This document shows, one piece after another, positions 52,889 through 62,782 of a stretch of DNA of 64,000 nucleotides (position 1 is the stretch's first letter; every line of letters starts with the position of its first letter). The DNA lies in assembly GCA_963710355.1 (NCBI GenBank), contig CAVPZU010000001.1, positions 620,001 to 684,000 of the forward strand, read 5' to 3'. The DNA is from Fen-1359 sp963710355 (lineage in GTDB: Bacteria > Planctomycetota > Phycisphaerae > Sedimentisphaerales > Anaerobacaceae). Made by a program: the position numbers and the translations under genes. The notes beneath the pieces are model-generated. The model saw only the letters and a list, made by a program, of their open reading frames with translations. It ran no database searches and was not told the DNA's origin.

Positions 52889-53854
52889 ATCGTCTCTTGT
52901 TTTGCTGGTGAATTGCAGGATGGGGAAAATATCTGCTTAATACCGCTGAGATACGCCCGTATTTTAACTGCTGCTATTTTTCTATAGTCGTTGGCAAAAG
53001 CATAAACTATGAGCCACACAGGTACTCTTACTGCGAAAAACAGCACTACCAGTAACGACGCTATTTTATGTGATAGCCAGCCATAATGTTTGCTTATAAA
53101 ATGGAGGATACTTAATCTCAATTGCACCAGCATCTTTGCTCGAATCTGCTTACTGCTTTCGCCACCGAGGTGGATAATTTCAGCCTGCGGGGGTAAAGAT
53201 AACTTTCCAGCCGGCCTGCTTGAAACGGTAGCACCAATCTGTCTCTTCCCCATACATAAAGAAATACTCATCCAGCAGACCAATCTGCTCAATGGCTTCA
53301 CGGCGAACAAGCATAAAGCAGCCGGTAACAACATCCACCTCGCGGGCATCATTGCGATCCCACCAGGTCATACGCTCGCGGCCGAAGAATTTGCTCCCGG
53401 GGAAAAGCTTATACAGATAAGTGCTTGACAGAACCATATTCAACAAAGATGGGAACATAAAACAAGTCGGCTGCAACGTCCCATCAGGATTCAACACACG
53501 GCAGCCAACCACGGCTGCTTCAGGATGGTTATAGGCAAACGCAACCATTTTGGGCATCGTGTCATCCGGTACGACAGTATCGCTGTTGAGCAGTAACACA
53601 TATCTGCCGCGTGCGATAGCCATTCCCTGGTTATTCGCCGCCGCAAAACCTCTATTCTCGTGATTCTCAATAAGAATTACATTCGGGAAACGCACCTTTA
53701 CCATTTCGGCAGAACTGTCGGTCGAAGCATTATCAACAACAATTACCTCGAAATCGATTCCGCCCGCCTGCTGGTATAAAGTCCGCAAACAATCACAGAG
53801 AACATCGCGTGTATTCCAGTTGACTATGATAATTGATATCTCCGATTGTTTCAT
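52885..53854 (-). CDS. Glycosyltransferase family 2 with C-terminal membrane segment, one frameshift
   Basis: About 322 residues after repair. GT-A start: SIIIVNWNTRDVLCDCLRTL, VVDNASTDSSAEMVKVRFP, RYVLLLNSDTVVPDD (the DxD), DVVTGCFMLVRREAIEQIGL, YGEETDWCYRFKQAGWKVIF. The frame breaks near 53191: five G (plus strand) where four give FTPQAEIIHLGGESSKQIRA. The remainder has a membrane helix (ASLLVVLFFAVRVPVWLIVY). Pieces: 53180-53854 and 52885-53352. Resembles rhamnosyltransferase-like WbbL proteins. Confidence 0.85.
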
Positions 53855-54007
53855 TAGACACGATTTTCAAAAGAACTACGAATCTTTTGATGCCACTATA
53901 ACTTTCTATTTTGCTCGTACAAAAACTTGTTAAAACCTACTTTTTAATACTGCTATTTACAGGCACGCCACCGTACCACCAAATTATCGCATATCTGTAA
54001 ACAATTC

Positions 54008-55888
54008 CTAAGACTTGATGGTTACGTACCGTCGCAAGTGATCTCTCACTGCATCGACGCTACAGCCAAGAGGGAAAATTTGCCCCCAAACCTCGAGTAA
54101 CATTAACCGGCATAGCCAAAGGGGCGCAGCTGTATCAAAAAGACAATCAATTGCCCGGTTGTCTAATCCGTAATATTCAGCCATAAACCCATTCTGAAAG
54201 AATTGTTTGTCGACATTTAAGCGTTGATAAACGGAACTTCGGAAAGGATATTTGGCACGATGAGCCAGTTCGGCTGGCAAATACCTCTCGGCAATCTTTC
54301 GAACCACCCATTTATCCGTAATAAAAGGATGACGCCAGTCACTGAAGTTAAGCGTTTTGCGGATTTTGTACTCGCCGGGGAGATTTGCAGCTATCCTGGC
54401 AAGATGATACCCCAAGAATGGGAAACGCGATTCTATACCCCAGGCCATCGCAAGACGGTCATTGCGATGTAGCAGCGAACTAACGCTGCCAATTACCAAA
54501 TCTATGCACTTGACATGCCAAAAAAGTTCCTTCTTATTACGAATGAAAGAAAATCTCTTGGCAGCTTCGGTCCGTCTCCTCTCACGCTCATACCGAGACA
54601 CAAGAGCTATAAGGGAGCTTGCAGAATCGGCCTCCCTGTTGAGCCGTAAGAGATTGCCAATCGCAGGGACTTTGTGAAGCAGGTTCCGTAAGAATCCAAG
54701 TATCTGACGGCATTTCAGCAGGTAGGGCTGTATCGAATAGATAGGATATCCCAGGAAATATTCGTCACTTGCTTCGCCAGTCAACAAAACTTTGATGCCA
54801 TCTTGTCCAGCCAACTTACTCACCATATAGAACGGTACAGACGAACTATGGTATATGATGGGTATCTCATAGTGATAAGTAACAATAGGAGTATTATCAA
54901 GAATATCCTCATCGCTGACGTTAACTGACTGTAATTTTAAACCCAGTGTTTGCGATAGATGTTGAGCAGGGGATATTTCACTATTGCTTATAACGTTAGC
55001 GTGATAAAGCTTCAGACCGGGACTTCGCCCCTTAAACATAGCCATAGCCACGATCAGACTGGAATCCACGCCACCGCTTACCAGAGATCCCACTGGCGCA
55101 TCACTGATCAATCGCAATTCTATACTCTCTTCCAAAGCATCCTTGACCTTGTTAACTACCTCCTCCTTGCTAAGCCGCCTGAGTTCATCATACATCGTCT
55201 GGTCAACGAAGTCGTTAATAGTAAAGAAAACACGCCTTTTCATGGCTATATCCCGACCAAATACCAACCACTCTCCTGGACCAACATGCCTGACCCCTCG
55301 AAAAACCGTGGAGTCACCACAGGTACCTCCAAATCCAAGAAGAGTCGCGTTGAGCGTACATAAATCCGGGTTCGCCTGTGAGCAGATAAGCGATTTCATT
55401 TCGGAAGCAAACCGAACCTCCCCCCTGGGCCCCATCGTGTAATAAAGCGGCTTGACGCCGTGCCGATCCCTGGCTAATACCAGATTCCTTTCCCGCTGGT
55501 CCCAAAGTGCAAAGGCGAACATCCCCTCTATTTTGGCCAGTGTTGCCTCAACTCCAAATTCCGAAAGATACTCCAACAACGCCTCGGTATCACCCGTTGA
55601 TTTAAGCACCACCCCTTTTTCTTTGAGTTCCTTCTGTAGCTCCCGAACGTTATACACCTCTCCGTTGTAGGTCAGAACATATCTCTTGTTATGGGAAATC
55701 ATGGGCTGAGCGGCAAGTAAAGACAGGTCCTGGATGGCAAGTCTTGCATGACCAAAACCTATTCCCTCTGCCACGTACATCCCTGAACCATCAGGGCCAC
55801 GATACAAAATACGGTCGAGCATCGACTTTATCTCGTTTTCAACAACCCTTGCCCCATAAGGACGAAAAATCCCGACAATTCCACACAT
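54008..55888 (-). CDS. asnB: Asparagine synthase (glutamine-hydrolysing), exopolysaccharide type
   Basis: 626 residues. N-terminal class II glutaminase with catalytic Cys2 (MCGIVGIFRPYG) and NGEVYNVRELQKEL, then the ATP-pyrophosphatase domain with LVSGGVDSSLIVAMA near 265 and LLTGEASDEYFLGYP near 370. In exosortase loci such proteins act as amidotransferases that amidate a sugar acid or peptide on the polymer rather than making free asparagine. Both active sites look intact. Confidence 0.9.
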   Translation of the reverse strand: MCGIVGIFRPYGARVVENEIKSMLDRILYRGPDGSGMYVAEGIGFGHARLAIQDLSLLAAQPMISHNKRYVLTYNGEVYNVRELQKELKEKGVVLKSTGDTEALLEYLSEFGVEATLAKIEGMFAFALWDQRERNLVLARDRHGVKPLYYTMGPRGEVRFASEMKSLICSQANPDLCTLNATLLGFGGTCGDSTVFRGVRHVGPGEWLVFGRDIAMKRRVFFTINDFVDQTMYDELRRLSKEEVVNKVKDALEESIELRLISDAPVGSLVSGGVDSSLIVAMAMFKGRSPGLKLYHANVISNSEISPAQHLSQTLGLKLQSVNVSDEDILDNTPIVTYHYEIPIIYHSSSVPFYMVSKLAGQDGIKVLLTGEASDEYFLGYPIYSIQPYLLKCRQILGFLRNLLHKVPAIGNLLRLNREADSASSLIALVSRYERERRRTEAAKRFSFIRNKKELFWHVKCIDLVIGSVSSLLHRNDRLAMAWGIESRFPFLGYHLARIAANLPGEYKIRKTLNFSDWRHPFITDKWVVRKIAERYLPAELAHRAKYPFRSSVYQRLNVDKQFFQNGFMAEYYGLDNRAIDCLFDTAAPLWLCRLMLLEVWGQIFPLGCSVDAVRDHLRRYVTIKS

Positions 55889-55931
55889 TGAATAGTCTCT
55901 TTCAAACTTGAATATTTCATTTAACCTCTCA

Positions 55932-57212
55932 TCAAATCCGGCAATTGTTTTCTCTCAGGATTATCGGCAACACGCCGCAGAATCCAAATAAAATATAAAA
56001 AATTGATGTCGGTGGGCCAAACAATGAAACTGTAAACATGGAAACTAACAATCCAAATAACGCACCTGCCAGACACCAGATCAGCCACCTATCTCTTTCT
56101 AAAATGCTTTCCTGAAAAGATTTTATAATCATCTTGAAAGCTGATACAATAACAACAATAAATGGAATCAGCCCTATAATTCCATACCTGCAGAGAACTA
56201 ACAAATAATGGTTAACCACATCTGTATGGTCACGATTGTCAATTTTTGAAGACCAGCCAGGGTCTATAAGCCCGTATCCGGTTAGCCAGTGGCTGGACAT
56301 CCCACCTTGAAACAGTGCCACATCTATTAATTTACTGCGATACCATGCAGTTCTCGAATCAAAGGTAAACCTGCCAATCACGTCATAAAAGTGACGGTTG
56401 CTTATTATCTCAACCAAACTGAACATAATTATTAAAAAAACAACTACAATCTTCCAATATCGACGGTATCTATAGAACGCAATAAACATGACTGCCAGCA
56501 TTGCAGCCAATATAGGTCCGCTGGACATAGAAGAAAAAACACCCAATGCCATCAGGCTAAGCAATATTATGTACAGCCACCTGTTTTTTCTTATCGAATA
56601 CCATAAGCCAGCACATACTGGCCCCAACATTGCAAAGTACAAGCCGAACATGATGGACTCTGAAAACGTTAATGCGGCCCGGTAAAATCCGAACCTCATT
56701 GGCGGCTCAGAATAAAATTGCCCGGGTAGGAAAACGAGGGGATTGCGGCCGGTCAAACACTGATAAAATCCAAATATCGCCAAAGGAGCTATTGAGAACA
56801 GTATTCCTTTTAGTAAGCTTATATATCGGTCTTTATTTATTATAATAAGTCGCACGGCAAAATATGGCAAAACCATATCAAAGATTGCTCCTGCTCGGTT
56901 CTCAAGGAATGCTTCCAGAGATTGGGCTATTGTGGCCCCTGCTAAAATTTCGGCTAAGAAATATGCAATCACAAGCTTGTCGAGCATTATTAATTTAAAT
57001 CGACCCGGCAAATCTGTTTGCAGAAACAGTTTCATAAATACTGCAAGAATTACTATCCTGCGCACTGTAAAGTCAATTGTTCCTATTGGAGCTGAAAGAT
57101 ACGAGGGATAGTATACAAAGGCAGCTAAATAGACCACAAGCCCATAAACTGGTGACACGAAAAACACCATAATACTGGCTATAGCACTGACAAGTAAAGT
57201 TAGTTCTACCAT
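55932..57212 (-). CDS. O-antigen ligase/polymerase-like membrane protein (Wzy/WaaL type)
   Basis: 426 residues, about eleven membrane helices (TLLVSAIASIMVFFVSPVYG; ILAAMLAVMFIAFYRYRRYW). A large extracytoplasmic loop contains HWLTGYGLIDPGWSSK followed by DVVNHYLLVLCRYGIIGLIP, the typical 'G.G....HN..L......G..G' layout of O-antigen polymerases, here with NHYL. It would polymerise flipped repeat units or ligate the chain. Confidence 0.82.
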   Translation of the reverse strand: MVELTLLVSAIASIMVFFVSPVYGLVVYLAAFVYYPSYLSAPIGTIDFTVRRIVILAVFMKLFLQTDLPGRFKLIMLDKLVIAYFLAEILAGATIAQSLEAFLENRAGAIFDMVLPYFAVRLIIINKDRYISLLKGILFSIAPLAIFGFYQCLTGRNPLVFLPGQFYSEPPMRFGFYRAALTFSESIMFGLYFAMLGPVCAGLWYSIRKNRWLYIILLSLMALGVFSSMSSGPILAAMLAVMFIAFYRYRRYWKIVVVFLIIMFSLVEIISNRHFYDVIGRFTFDSRTAWYRSKLIDVALFQGGMSSHWLTGYGLIDPGWSSKIDNRDHTDVVNHYLLVLCRYGIIGLIPFIVVIVSAFKMIIKSFQESILERDRWLIWCLAGALFGLLVSMFTVSLFGPPTSIFYILFGFCGVLPIILRENNCRI

Positions 57213-57236
57213 ATTGTAGAAAATCCATCCTGCCCG

Positions 57237-58163
57237 TTACTTTTGTAAATAAAGCAGCACACGTTCAAAAAAGTATACAAGCTTACGCATGCCGGGCAGT
57301 TTTTTTAAGAAACAGGACAATTTTTCAAGAATTCCGGTATCGGTCTTTAACTGCCGCGATAAAAAGCGAGTTTTAGTTCTGGGGTTCAATTTTATCCGAC
57401 CCACAGTCCCTCTGTTGGATCCGGTTATGTATCGACGAAAACCCATCTCCCATCTTAGCATTTGTGCAAAGCTGATGTTGATATTGCTGATATATTTGAC
57501 CCAGTCTTGTGGCAAATAATATGTCCGTAATCCTCGTGCGAAGATACCTACGGCAGGGTGTGTTTTTCCCGTGTGCCTTCGTATCTCATATTGAAGCTCA
57601 GTTACTGTTTCTCTAATAGCACGAAAGAGGAGGAAGACTGCAGGAATGGGAAAATCAAACGACCATTCTGAGTCGATAACAATCCACTGTTCGCCATTAA
57701 CCAGAATATTTCGCGGCGTAAGGTCAAGCAGCCCTCGGCAAAGACATAGTAGTTTAGTGTTATCATAAGCACCGTTTAAACCGATTATCTGGTAAAACTC
57801 TCTGGGGACGGTATAAATACCCTCCAAAGCTTTAATCTTATCAACGTAGGCTTTAATCATTTTATCCGCGATTGAAGAACGATTTTGCCGAAACTGCGTT
57901 TCTATTACCTGTAGTAAAGACTTATATGGAAGATAATCATACTTAAGACAGCCATCCTCTATATCGCCGCATAATATGTCGAAATAACCTTTTAGATATT
58001 CCCGCGATGCCTTTTCTCTGTCCGCAATAGTGTTGATAAATGGCAAGGCTGCTTCCGTTATGGGGCATTTCCATATAACCTGATGACCGTTTTCGGTACC
58101 CAGAATAGTTTTGGTCTGAAATTTCTCCAGACGCCACGAATTTTCTGTGATTATGGTTTGCAT
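57237..58163 (-). CDS. Kinase-like (aminoglycoside/choline kinase fold) protein
   Basis: 308 residues from ATG 58163; an upstream frame to 58250 overlaps the previous gene. The kinase-like core shows LCRGLLDLTPRNILVNGEQW followed by IVIDSEWSFDFPIPAVFLLF, comparable with the catalytic loop (HxDxxxxN) and DxE/DFG-like Asp of aminoglycoside phosphotransferase-fold kinases, but the catalytic His-Gly-Asp is altered to G-L-L-D. It probably phosphorylates a sugar or lipid-linked intermediate, or is a pseudo-kinase. Confidence 0.6.
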   Translation of the reverse strand: MQTIITENSWRLEKFQTKTILGTENGHQVIWKCPITEAALPFINTIADREKASREYLKGYFDILCGDIEDGCLKYDYLPYKSLLQVIETQFRQNRSSIADKMIKAYVDKIKALEGIYTVPREFYQIIGLNGAYDNTKLLCLCRGLLDLTPRNILVNGEQWIVIDSEWSFDFPIPAVFLLFRAIRETVTELQYEIRRHTGKTHPAVGIFARGLRTYYLPQDWVKYISNINISFAQMLRWEMGFRRYITGSNRGTVGRIKLNPRTKTRFLSRQLKTDTGILEKLSCFLKKLPGMRKLVYFFERVLLYLQK

Positions 58164-58171
58164 GAAAGTTT

Positions 58172-58996
58172 CTAACTCAAAAGTTTTGTTATCCTCTTTT
58201 TGATTCTGCGCAATTTGTCTCGCCAGCCAACATAAAACCTTGGGTCCCATGGGTCATCAAGGAGGTTATCCAGGACCTCCTGTCTCCATCGCCATCGACC
58301 AGCTAATGTCTCCTGACCAGGGGAATTAATGTTGAATGATACCTTCTTGGCGGCTTGATAGCTTGCTTCCTCCTTTAGGTGAGAATGTCTGCTTTTGGGG
58401 TCGTCCATATGTTCCTGATAGATCAATGGGTAATAGAAACCGTTTATGTACCCTGCCAGAGCCATTCTCATCCAATACTCTGTTGTGGCCTTATAGCCGA
58501 TGGGACCAAGTCTCTCGAATGTTTCTCGTTTGAGCAATAAACCCGTTCCACAGGTCCACGGGTGCCTGAAAATCTGATGTTTGCCGAAGGTCTGTATCTT
58601 GTGCTTGGCCTGCTCGTAGTCAAAGTCTTCCGGGAAAAAATGCCAGCATGCAACGACGCCGAGATTCAGTATATCCAGATGGGCTTGGGCTAAGATACGT
58701 GTCCAGCCAGGCGTCATCAGACAATCATTATCGAGCTTTCCTATCAAATCGGCTTTTGATCTGCTCCATATTGCATTTACCGCCACTGTCTGGCCAACAT
58801 TGCTCTTTGAGAAAACTATGTCAACTATTCGCCGGTCCTTCACCTCATTTTTGAGGTATTCGACAGTACCATCGGTTGAGGCATTATCCCAGATTGTCAA
58901 AGAAAACTCTTCAGCAGGATCGGCTAATAAAGAAGCTAATGCTAATTTGGTGTACTCAAGTCGGTTGTAGGTGATAAAAACTAAGTCTATTGTCAT
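58172..58996 (-). CDS. Glycosyltransferase family 2
   Basis: 274 residues. GT-A fold: IDLVFITYNRLEYTKLALAS, TIWDNASTDGTVEYLKNEV, DLIGKLDNDCLMTPGW (DxD motif), CGTGLLLKRETFERLGPIGY. No membrane segment. It transfers an unknown sugar in repeat-unit synthesis. Nine bases separate it from the kinase-like gene. Confidence 0.88.
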   Translation of the reverse strand: MTIDLVFITYNRLEYTKLALASLLADPAEEFSLTIWDNASTDGTVEYLKNEVKDRRIVDIVFSKSNVGQTVAVNAIWSRSKADLIGKLDNDCLMTPGWTRILAQAHLDILNLGVVACWHFFPEDFDYEQAKHKIQTFGKHQIFRHPWTCGTGLLLKRETFERLGPIGYKATTEYWMRMALAGYINGFYYPLIYQEHMDDPKSRHSHLKEEASYQAAKKVSFNINSPGQETLAGRWRWRQEVLDNLLDDPWDPRFYVGWRDKLRRIKKRITKLLS

Positions 58997-59016
58997 AGTT
59001 TTACCTTGTGGAGATT

Positions 59017-60849
59017 CTACTGTGGTACCAACGGATAATTCTCCTTTATGCCCAGCCAGACTGCCAACTGTAATAATCTAAAACCATCTCGCCAGAACAA
59101 GTCTTCGCTTCGCAACAAATCCTTGCCGCTGCCCACAAATAAAATTCCTTCCAACTTTTTGAGATTGGCACCATATTCTTCAATCATCTCTTTGATGAAC
59201 TTGCTTTCCTTCCAATATTTCTGATAATCATGCCAGGAATGTTGGATTTTTTTTTCTTTGCCGAGCTTCTCCAACACATTGTCGGTCCGATCCTGCAATT
59301 TCCTTATGGCCCGCTGTAGCAGATACCCCCAATGTCCGCTGCCGGGTCTAACCCCATCGTTGGCGTTTGGAATACGAAGACCGTCACCATAAATGTCCTT
59401 TGCTGCAAGGACGAACATCCTGTCATCCAGCTTAAGATTTACAGGGGTCTTAAAGCCGATATCCAGCAGACGCCTATCCATTCCTACCGGACGTGAGGGC
59501 AGCACTCTGCGTTGTGCTGCCCACGTAGAGATTTCTGGTCTTTGTGAAAAAGGGTAAACCTCCAGCCATTCAGCTATGCTACTTCGGCGGGCGTCAAAAT
59601 TTCTCTCGTAAAAATCCTTTCTCCGGGCACGCACCTGCTCAACTATATCGTTTGCCAGATACCATCTTGCAAAGTCGGTGACCCTGCCCACATAATCGTA
59701 TCCAACTTTTTCATACTTGTGAGGCAACATGCCCCCCATACGTTTAGCCCTTTTGAAATCTGCTGCCAAAGGCGCCCTGAGATAGCACCCAACTAAATCT
59801 CCTCCAAGGACTGCACCTATCCCGTAAGAACTAATTGTCTCGGCAAATCCGACAGCGTGGGCATGAACCCAATCGGATTCACAACCCGTGAGCATTATAG
59901 TTTTGACGGCATTGTTGGCTACATATTCTTTATCCCTATACAAGGGGTACCATGACCGGTTGTAACAGTCGGCAAGTTTGTGGGCAGTTTTAGTTTCGCG
60001 ATTTAGTTCATCACAAAATGTCAGCCCAATGCAATCTACCTCCTTTGGGACCGAAGCTATTATCAGGCGGGAGTCCAATCCCCCGCTAAGCGAAACAGCA
60101 ACTCTGCGCCCCACGCTTCGTTCTCGTACAGCAGAAAGGAAATCGTATCTCAGTTCTTCTGCTAAATCATTTTGGTTTATTGGGTCTTCCAATTCTCCGG
60201 GAGGAGACCAGTATTTCGAACTTGCAATTTCGACGTCATTTTTCTGTACAGAGACGATATAAAGGCTTCCTGGCTCAAGCTGTTTCACATTAAGATACAT
60301 TGTGTTTGGAAAGGTGGCTCTGCCGGAATTCAAATATTCACCAAGTGATGAGATATCTAATATAGAAAGATTATCGCTGACACTTGCAACCAAATCCGGG
60401 TGTGTGCCGATAGTTGATATTGTGTGTCCCTCTTTTCTGTCTATGTACACCTGAGTATAGTTGAGAGGGTCCGTAACAATACTAAACCCTTTATTGTGTA
60501 GCACAATAATTGCAAAAGCACCATTTAGCATGCTGAAGTACTCATCGGTTTTAAGAAAGTCGATTTTACCGCTGTGATCTGCCATAAGCGTCTCAATACG
60601 TAGCAGAAAAGACTCGAGGATTTTGCCGGACATGTCCGTCACAAGGTCGCCGACCCATCCGAAAGTTACACCATTTTTTGTAACAATGTTGTTATTGTCC
60701 GCAATTCTGTCCTGGAGTATTGCGGCACTGCCCCAGGGAAAATCAAAAGACCGTCCTTCGGGAGCACGTTCACTATAAGGCCGCTTCAGCAGGTTCAGTA
60801 AATTATCTCCTCTATACTTTTTGCCAATACTGACTATAAAGTCACTCAC
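59017..60849 (-). CDS. Asparagine-synthase-like protein without glutaminase cysteine
   Basis: 610 residues. The synthetase domain has an intact PP-loop (RRVAVSLSGGLDSRLIIASV near 250) and WKESKF-type C-terminus. The N-terminus begins MSDFIVSIGKKYRGD, so Cys2 of the glutaminase site is absent, though a GATase-like fold is still suggested by NGAFAIIVLHNKGFSIVTDP. It may use free ammonia, or an amine substrate as in beta-lactam synthetase. It is the second AsnB-like protein in the locus and resembles the paired amidotransferases of exosortase A clusters, with one partner altered. Confidence 0.82.
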   Translation of the reverse strand: MSDFIVSIGKKYRGDNLLNLLKRPYSERAPEGRSFDFPWGSAAILQDRIADNNNIVTKNGVTFGWVGDLVTDMSGKILESFLLRIETLMADHSGKIDFLKTDEYFSMLNGAFAIIVLHNKGFSIVTDPLNYTQVYIDRKEGHTISTIGTHPDLVASVSDNLSILDISSLGEYLNSGRATFPNTMYLNVKQLEPGSLYIVSVQKNDVEIASSKYWSPPGELEDPINQNDLAEELRYDFLSAVRERSVGRRVAVSLSGGLDSRLIIASVPKEVDCIGLTFCDELNRETKTAHKLADCYNRSWYPLYRDKEYVANNAVKTIMLTGCESDWVHAHAVGFAETISSYGIGAVLGGDLVGCYLRAPLAADFKRAKRMGGMLPHKYEKVGYDYVGRVTDFARWYLANDIVEQVRARRKDFYERNFDARRSSIAEWLEVYPFSQRPEISTWAAQRRVLPSRPVGMDRRLLDIGFKTPVNLKLDDRMFVLAAKDIYGDGLRIPNANDGVRPGSGHWGYLLQRAIRKLQDRTDNVLEKLGKEKKIQHSWHDYQKYWKESKFIKEMIEEYGANLKKLEGILFVGSGKDLLRSEDLFWRDGFRLLQLAVWLGIKENYPLVPQ

Positions 60850-60979
60850 TCAGGTATTCCTTCAATGGCCGAGGCAATATAGGGGGGTGGTTATAAGTAA
60901 TCATTGTCACACCAATCAAAGGCTCTTTCATACCCGGCTCGGCTTATGAAAAAATTAAAATATAGAATGCTTGAAACGA

Positions 60980-62443
60980 CTAATCAGTGCCAGCTCTCAA
61001 AAACTGTACTTTTCTCCAGCCTATCTGCCACATTTCCAAAAAAGCAGGTAATCGGAACAATCGACACAGACCAATGTACACTATGAATCCCGTTGAAACC
61101 TGAATCAGCAGCAAGGACCAGATGTTCGGGAACGGCAAGTAGCCCACGCCGTATACCACCAGGCCCATCAAGATTGCCGTAATCAGATAGGTAAATAAAT
61201 CAAGCAATTGTTCTTTGATTGGATAGTTTATTAACTTACCGTTATAATAACTGTTCAGATAATATGAGAAAATTGTCAGCGCAATCTGCCCATATATCAG
61301 AGCCTCAATGCCCCACCGCCAGGTGACAGCAATGTTAATTACAATTAGGACCTTTTTGATAACCTCCAGTCGCAGGCACAAGTCGGAACGCCCCATGGCA
61401 AACAGGACATTCATGTTGATCCAGTTCAAGGGAAACAACAGGCAAACTATGCAAAGCAATCGCAAGTAGGGAATACACGGGGCCCACTTCTCTGTCAGCA
61501 GTACCAGCACTAAAGGCCGGGCGGTCACCAGCAACTCGATCATCAACGGGAAATTTACTAAAACCAGGGTAGTCAAAGCCTTTTTCAACCCCCTTTTCAA
61601 TCGGGCAGGGTCATCCTGGATGGTGGAGAATACCGGAAATGTGACCCGTCCAACCATCCATGTCAAATGATTCGAGGGAAGCTCCGCCAAGGACTTGGCA
61701 CGGGTAAAGAACCCCAGTTCAGTTGCCGAAAACAGCTTGCCGATAACCAATAGATAAATGTTGTCAAAGATTGTGTTAAGCAATCCTGAGGCCAGTACTC
61801 GCGAGCCGAAACCGAACATCTCTCGCAGGGAGTTTAGACTGAAAGTTAGTGCTGGCCGCCAGGTCTTCAAAAACCACAGGAAAACGGTCCTGAAGAAGGT
61901 GCTGGATATTTGCTGGACGACCAGGCTCCACACCCCAAAACCAGCGGCGGCTGCAGATATCCCAATGATGCCGGATAGTACACCGGCAATCAGGCTTACC
62001 TTAGTCAGAGTCTTGAAGTTGATTTGCCTGGTGAGGATTGTGTTCTGGACCAGACCAAAGGAGTTAATCACGATGGTCAGTGACAGCACCCGCGTCAGGG
62101 GCGTCAGAATGGGCTGGTTGTAGAAAGCCGCAATCCACGGGGCGACGACGCACAACAGACCTGCTGCCACCAACCCAATCACAATGTTGAAATAAAAAAT
62201 CGAAGATGTGTCGGTTTGAGTGGCATTGCGTTTCTGAATCAGTGCGGCCCCGAAGCCGCTGTCGAGGAATGACTGCGCTATGGCCATAAAAATGGTCAGC
62301 ATCCCAATCAGGCCGAACTGTGCAGGCATTAACAGTCGGGCCAGCACAATCCCGACAATAAACTGCACGCCCCGCACCCCGACAGACTCGAAAAAACTCC
62401 ACGAGAGAGCATGAAGGGTTTTGGATTTTAGAGAGTCAGCCAT
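60980..62443 (-). CDS. Wzx-type polysaccharide flippase (MOP superfamily)
   Basis: 487 residues, about 14 membrane helices. The N-terminus LSWSFFESVGVRGVQFIVGI and VLARLLMPAQFGLIGMLTIF, DSGFGAALIQKRNATQTDTS are typical of the polysaccharide transport/WcaK-like lipopolysaccharide biosynthesis family. It moves lipid-linked repeat units to the outer leaflet. It stands directly after the deacetylase gene with a 340-base gap. Confidence 0.9.
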   Translation of the reverse strand: MADSLKSKTLHALSWSFFESVGVRGVQFIVGIVLARLLMPAQFGLIGMLTIFMAIAQSFLDSGFGAALIQKRNATQTDTSSIFYFNIVIGLVAAGLLCVVAPWIAAFYNQPILTPLTRVLSLTIVINSFGLVQNTILTRQINFKTLTKVSLIAGVLSGIIGISAAAAGFGVWSLVVQQISSTFFRTVFLWFLKTWRPALTFSLNSLREMFGFGSRVLASGLLNTIFDNIYLLVIGKLFSATELGFFTRAKSLAELPSNHLTWMVGRVTFPVFSTIQDDPARLKRGLKKALTTLVLVNFPLMIELLVTARPLVLVLLTEKWAPCIPYLRLLCIVCLLFPLNWINMNVLFAMGRSDLCLRLEVIKKVLIVINIAVTWRWGIEALIYGQIALTIFSYYLNSYYNGKLINYPIKEQLLDLFTYLITAILMGLVVYGVGYLPFPNIWSLLLIQVSTGFIVYIGLCRLFRLPAFLEMWQIGWRKVQFLRAGTD

Positions 62444-62782
62444 TATGTATTATTCTCAACTATTTTCGTTGGCAGGCGACATTAATTAGCGGTAATCAAA
62501 AAGCAGAAAAAACTTGTAAGTAACCTGTGCGAGATTACCATTCCTCAAAAAACCTGCTGCGATATCTCAATCCTGACCACAATGTGGTCACTTTTATTCT
62601 TTATACACTTCGTCCCTGTCGGTTATATTGAGAAATCAATGTAACCTCATACGGAGTAACACATTATCAATATGTCCTTAGCCCTGTACTTCTTGTTTTT
62701 TCAGTCGGCGATTTTTATATTACCGCCGGTAGACTGCATAAATCCTGCAACTCCAACCTTGCCGGTCTAGTCAGACTAAAAA
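62444..62782. other. Gene-free gap with a short palindrome
   Basis: About 340 bases without an open frame of note between flippase and deacetylase genes, both on the minus strand. TGACCAC (62574-62580) and GTGGTCA (62584-62590) form a compact hairpin next to CTTTTATTC; on the minus strand it could be a leader element for the flippase. No clear promoter identified. Confidence 0.4.
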
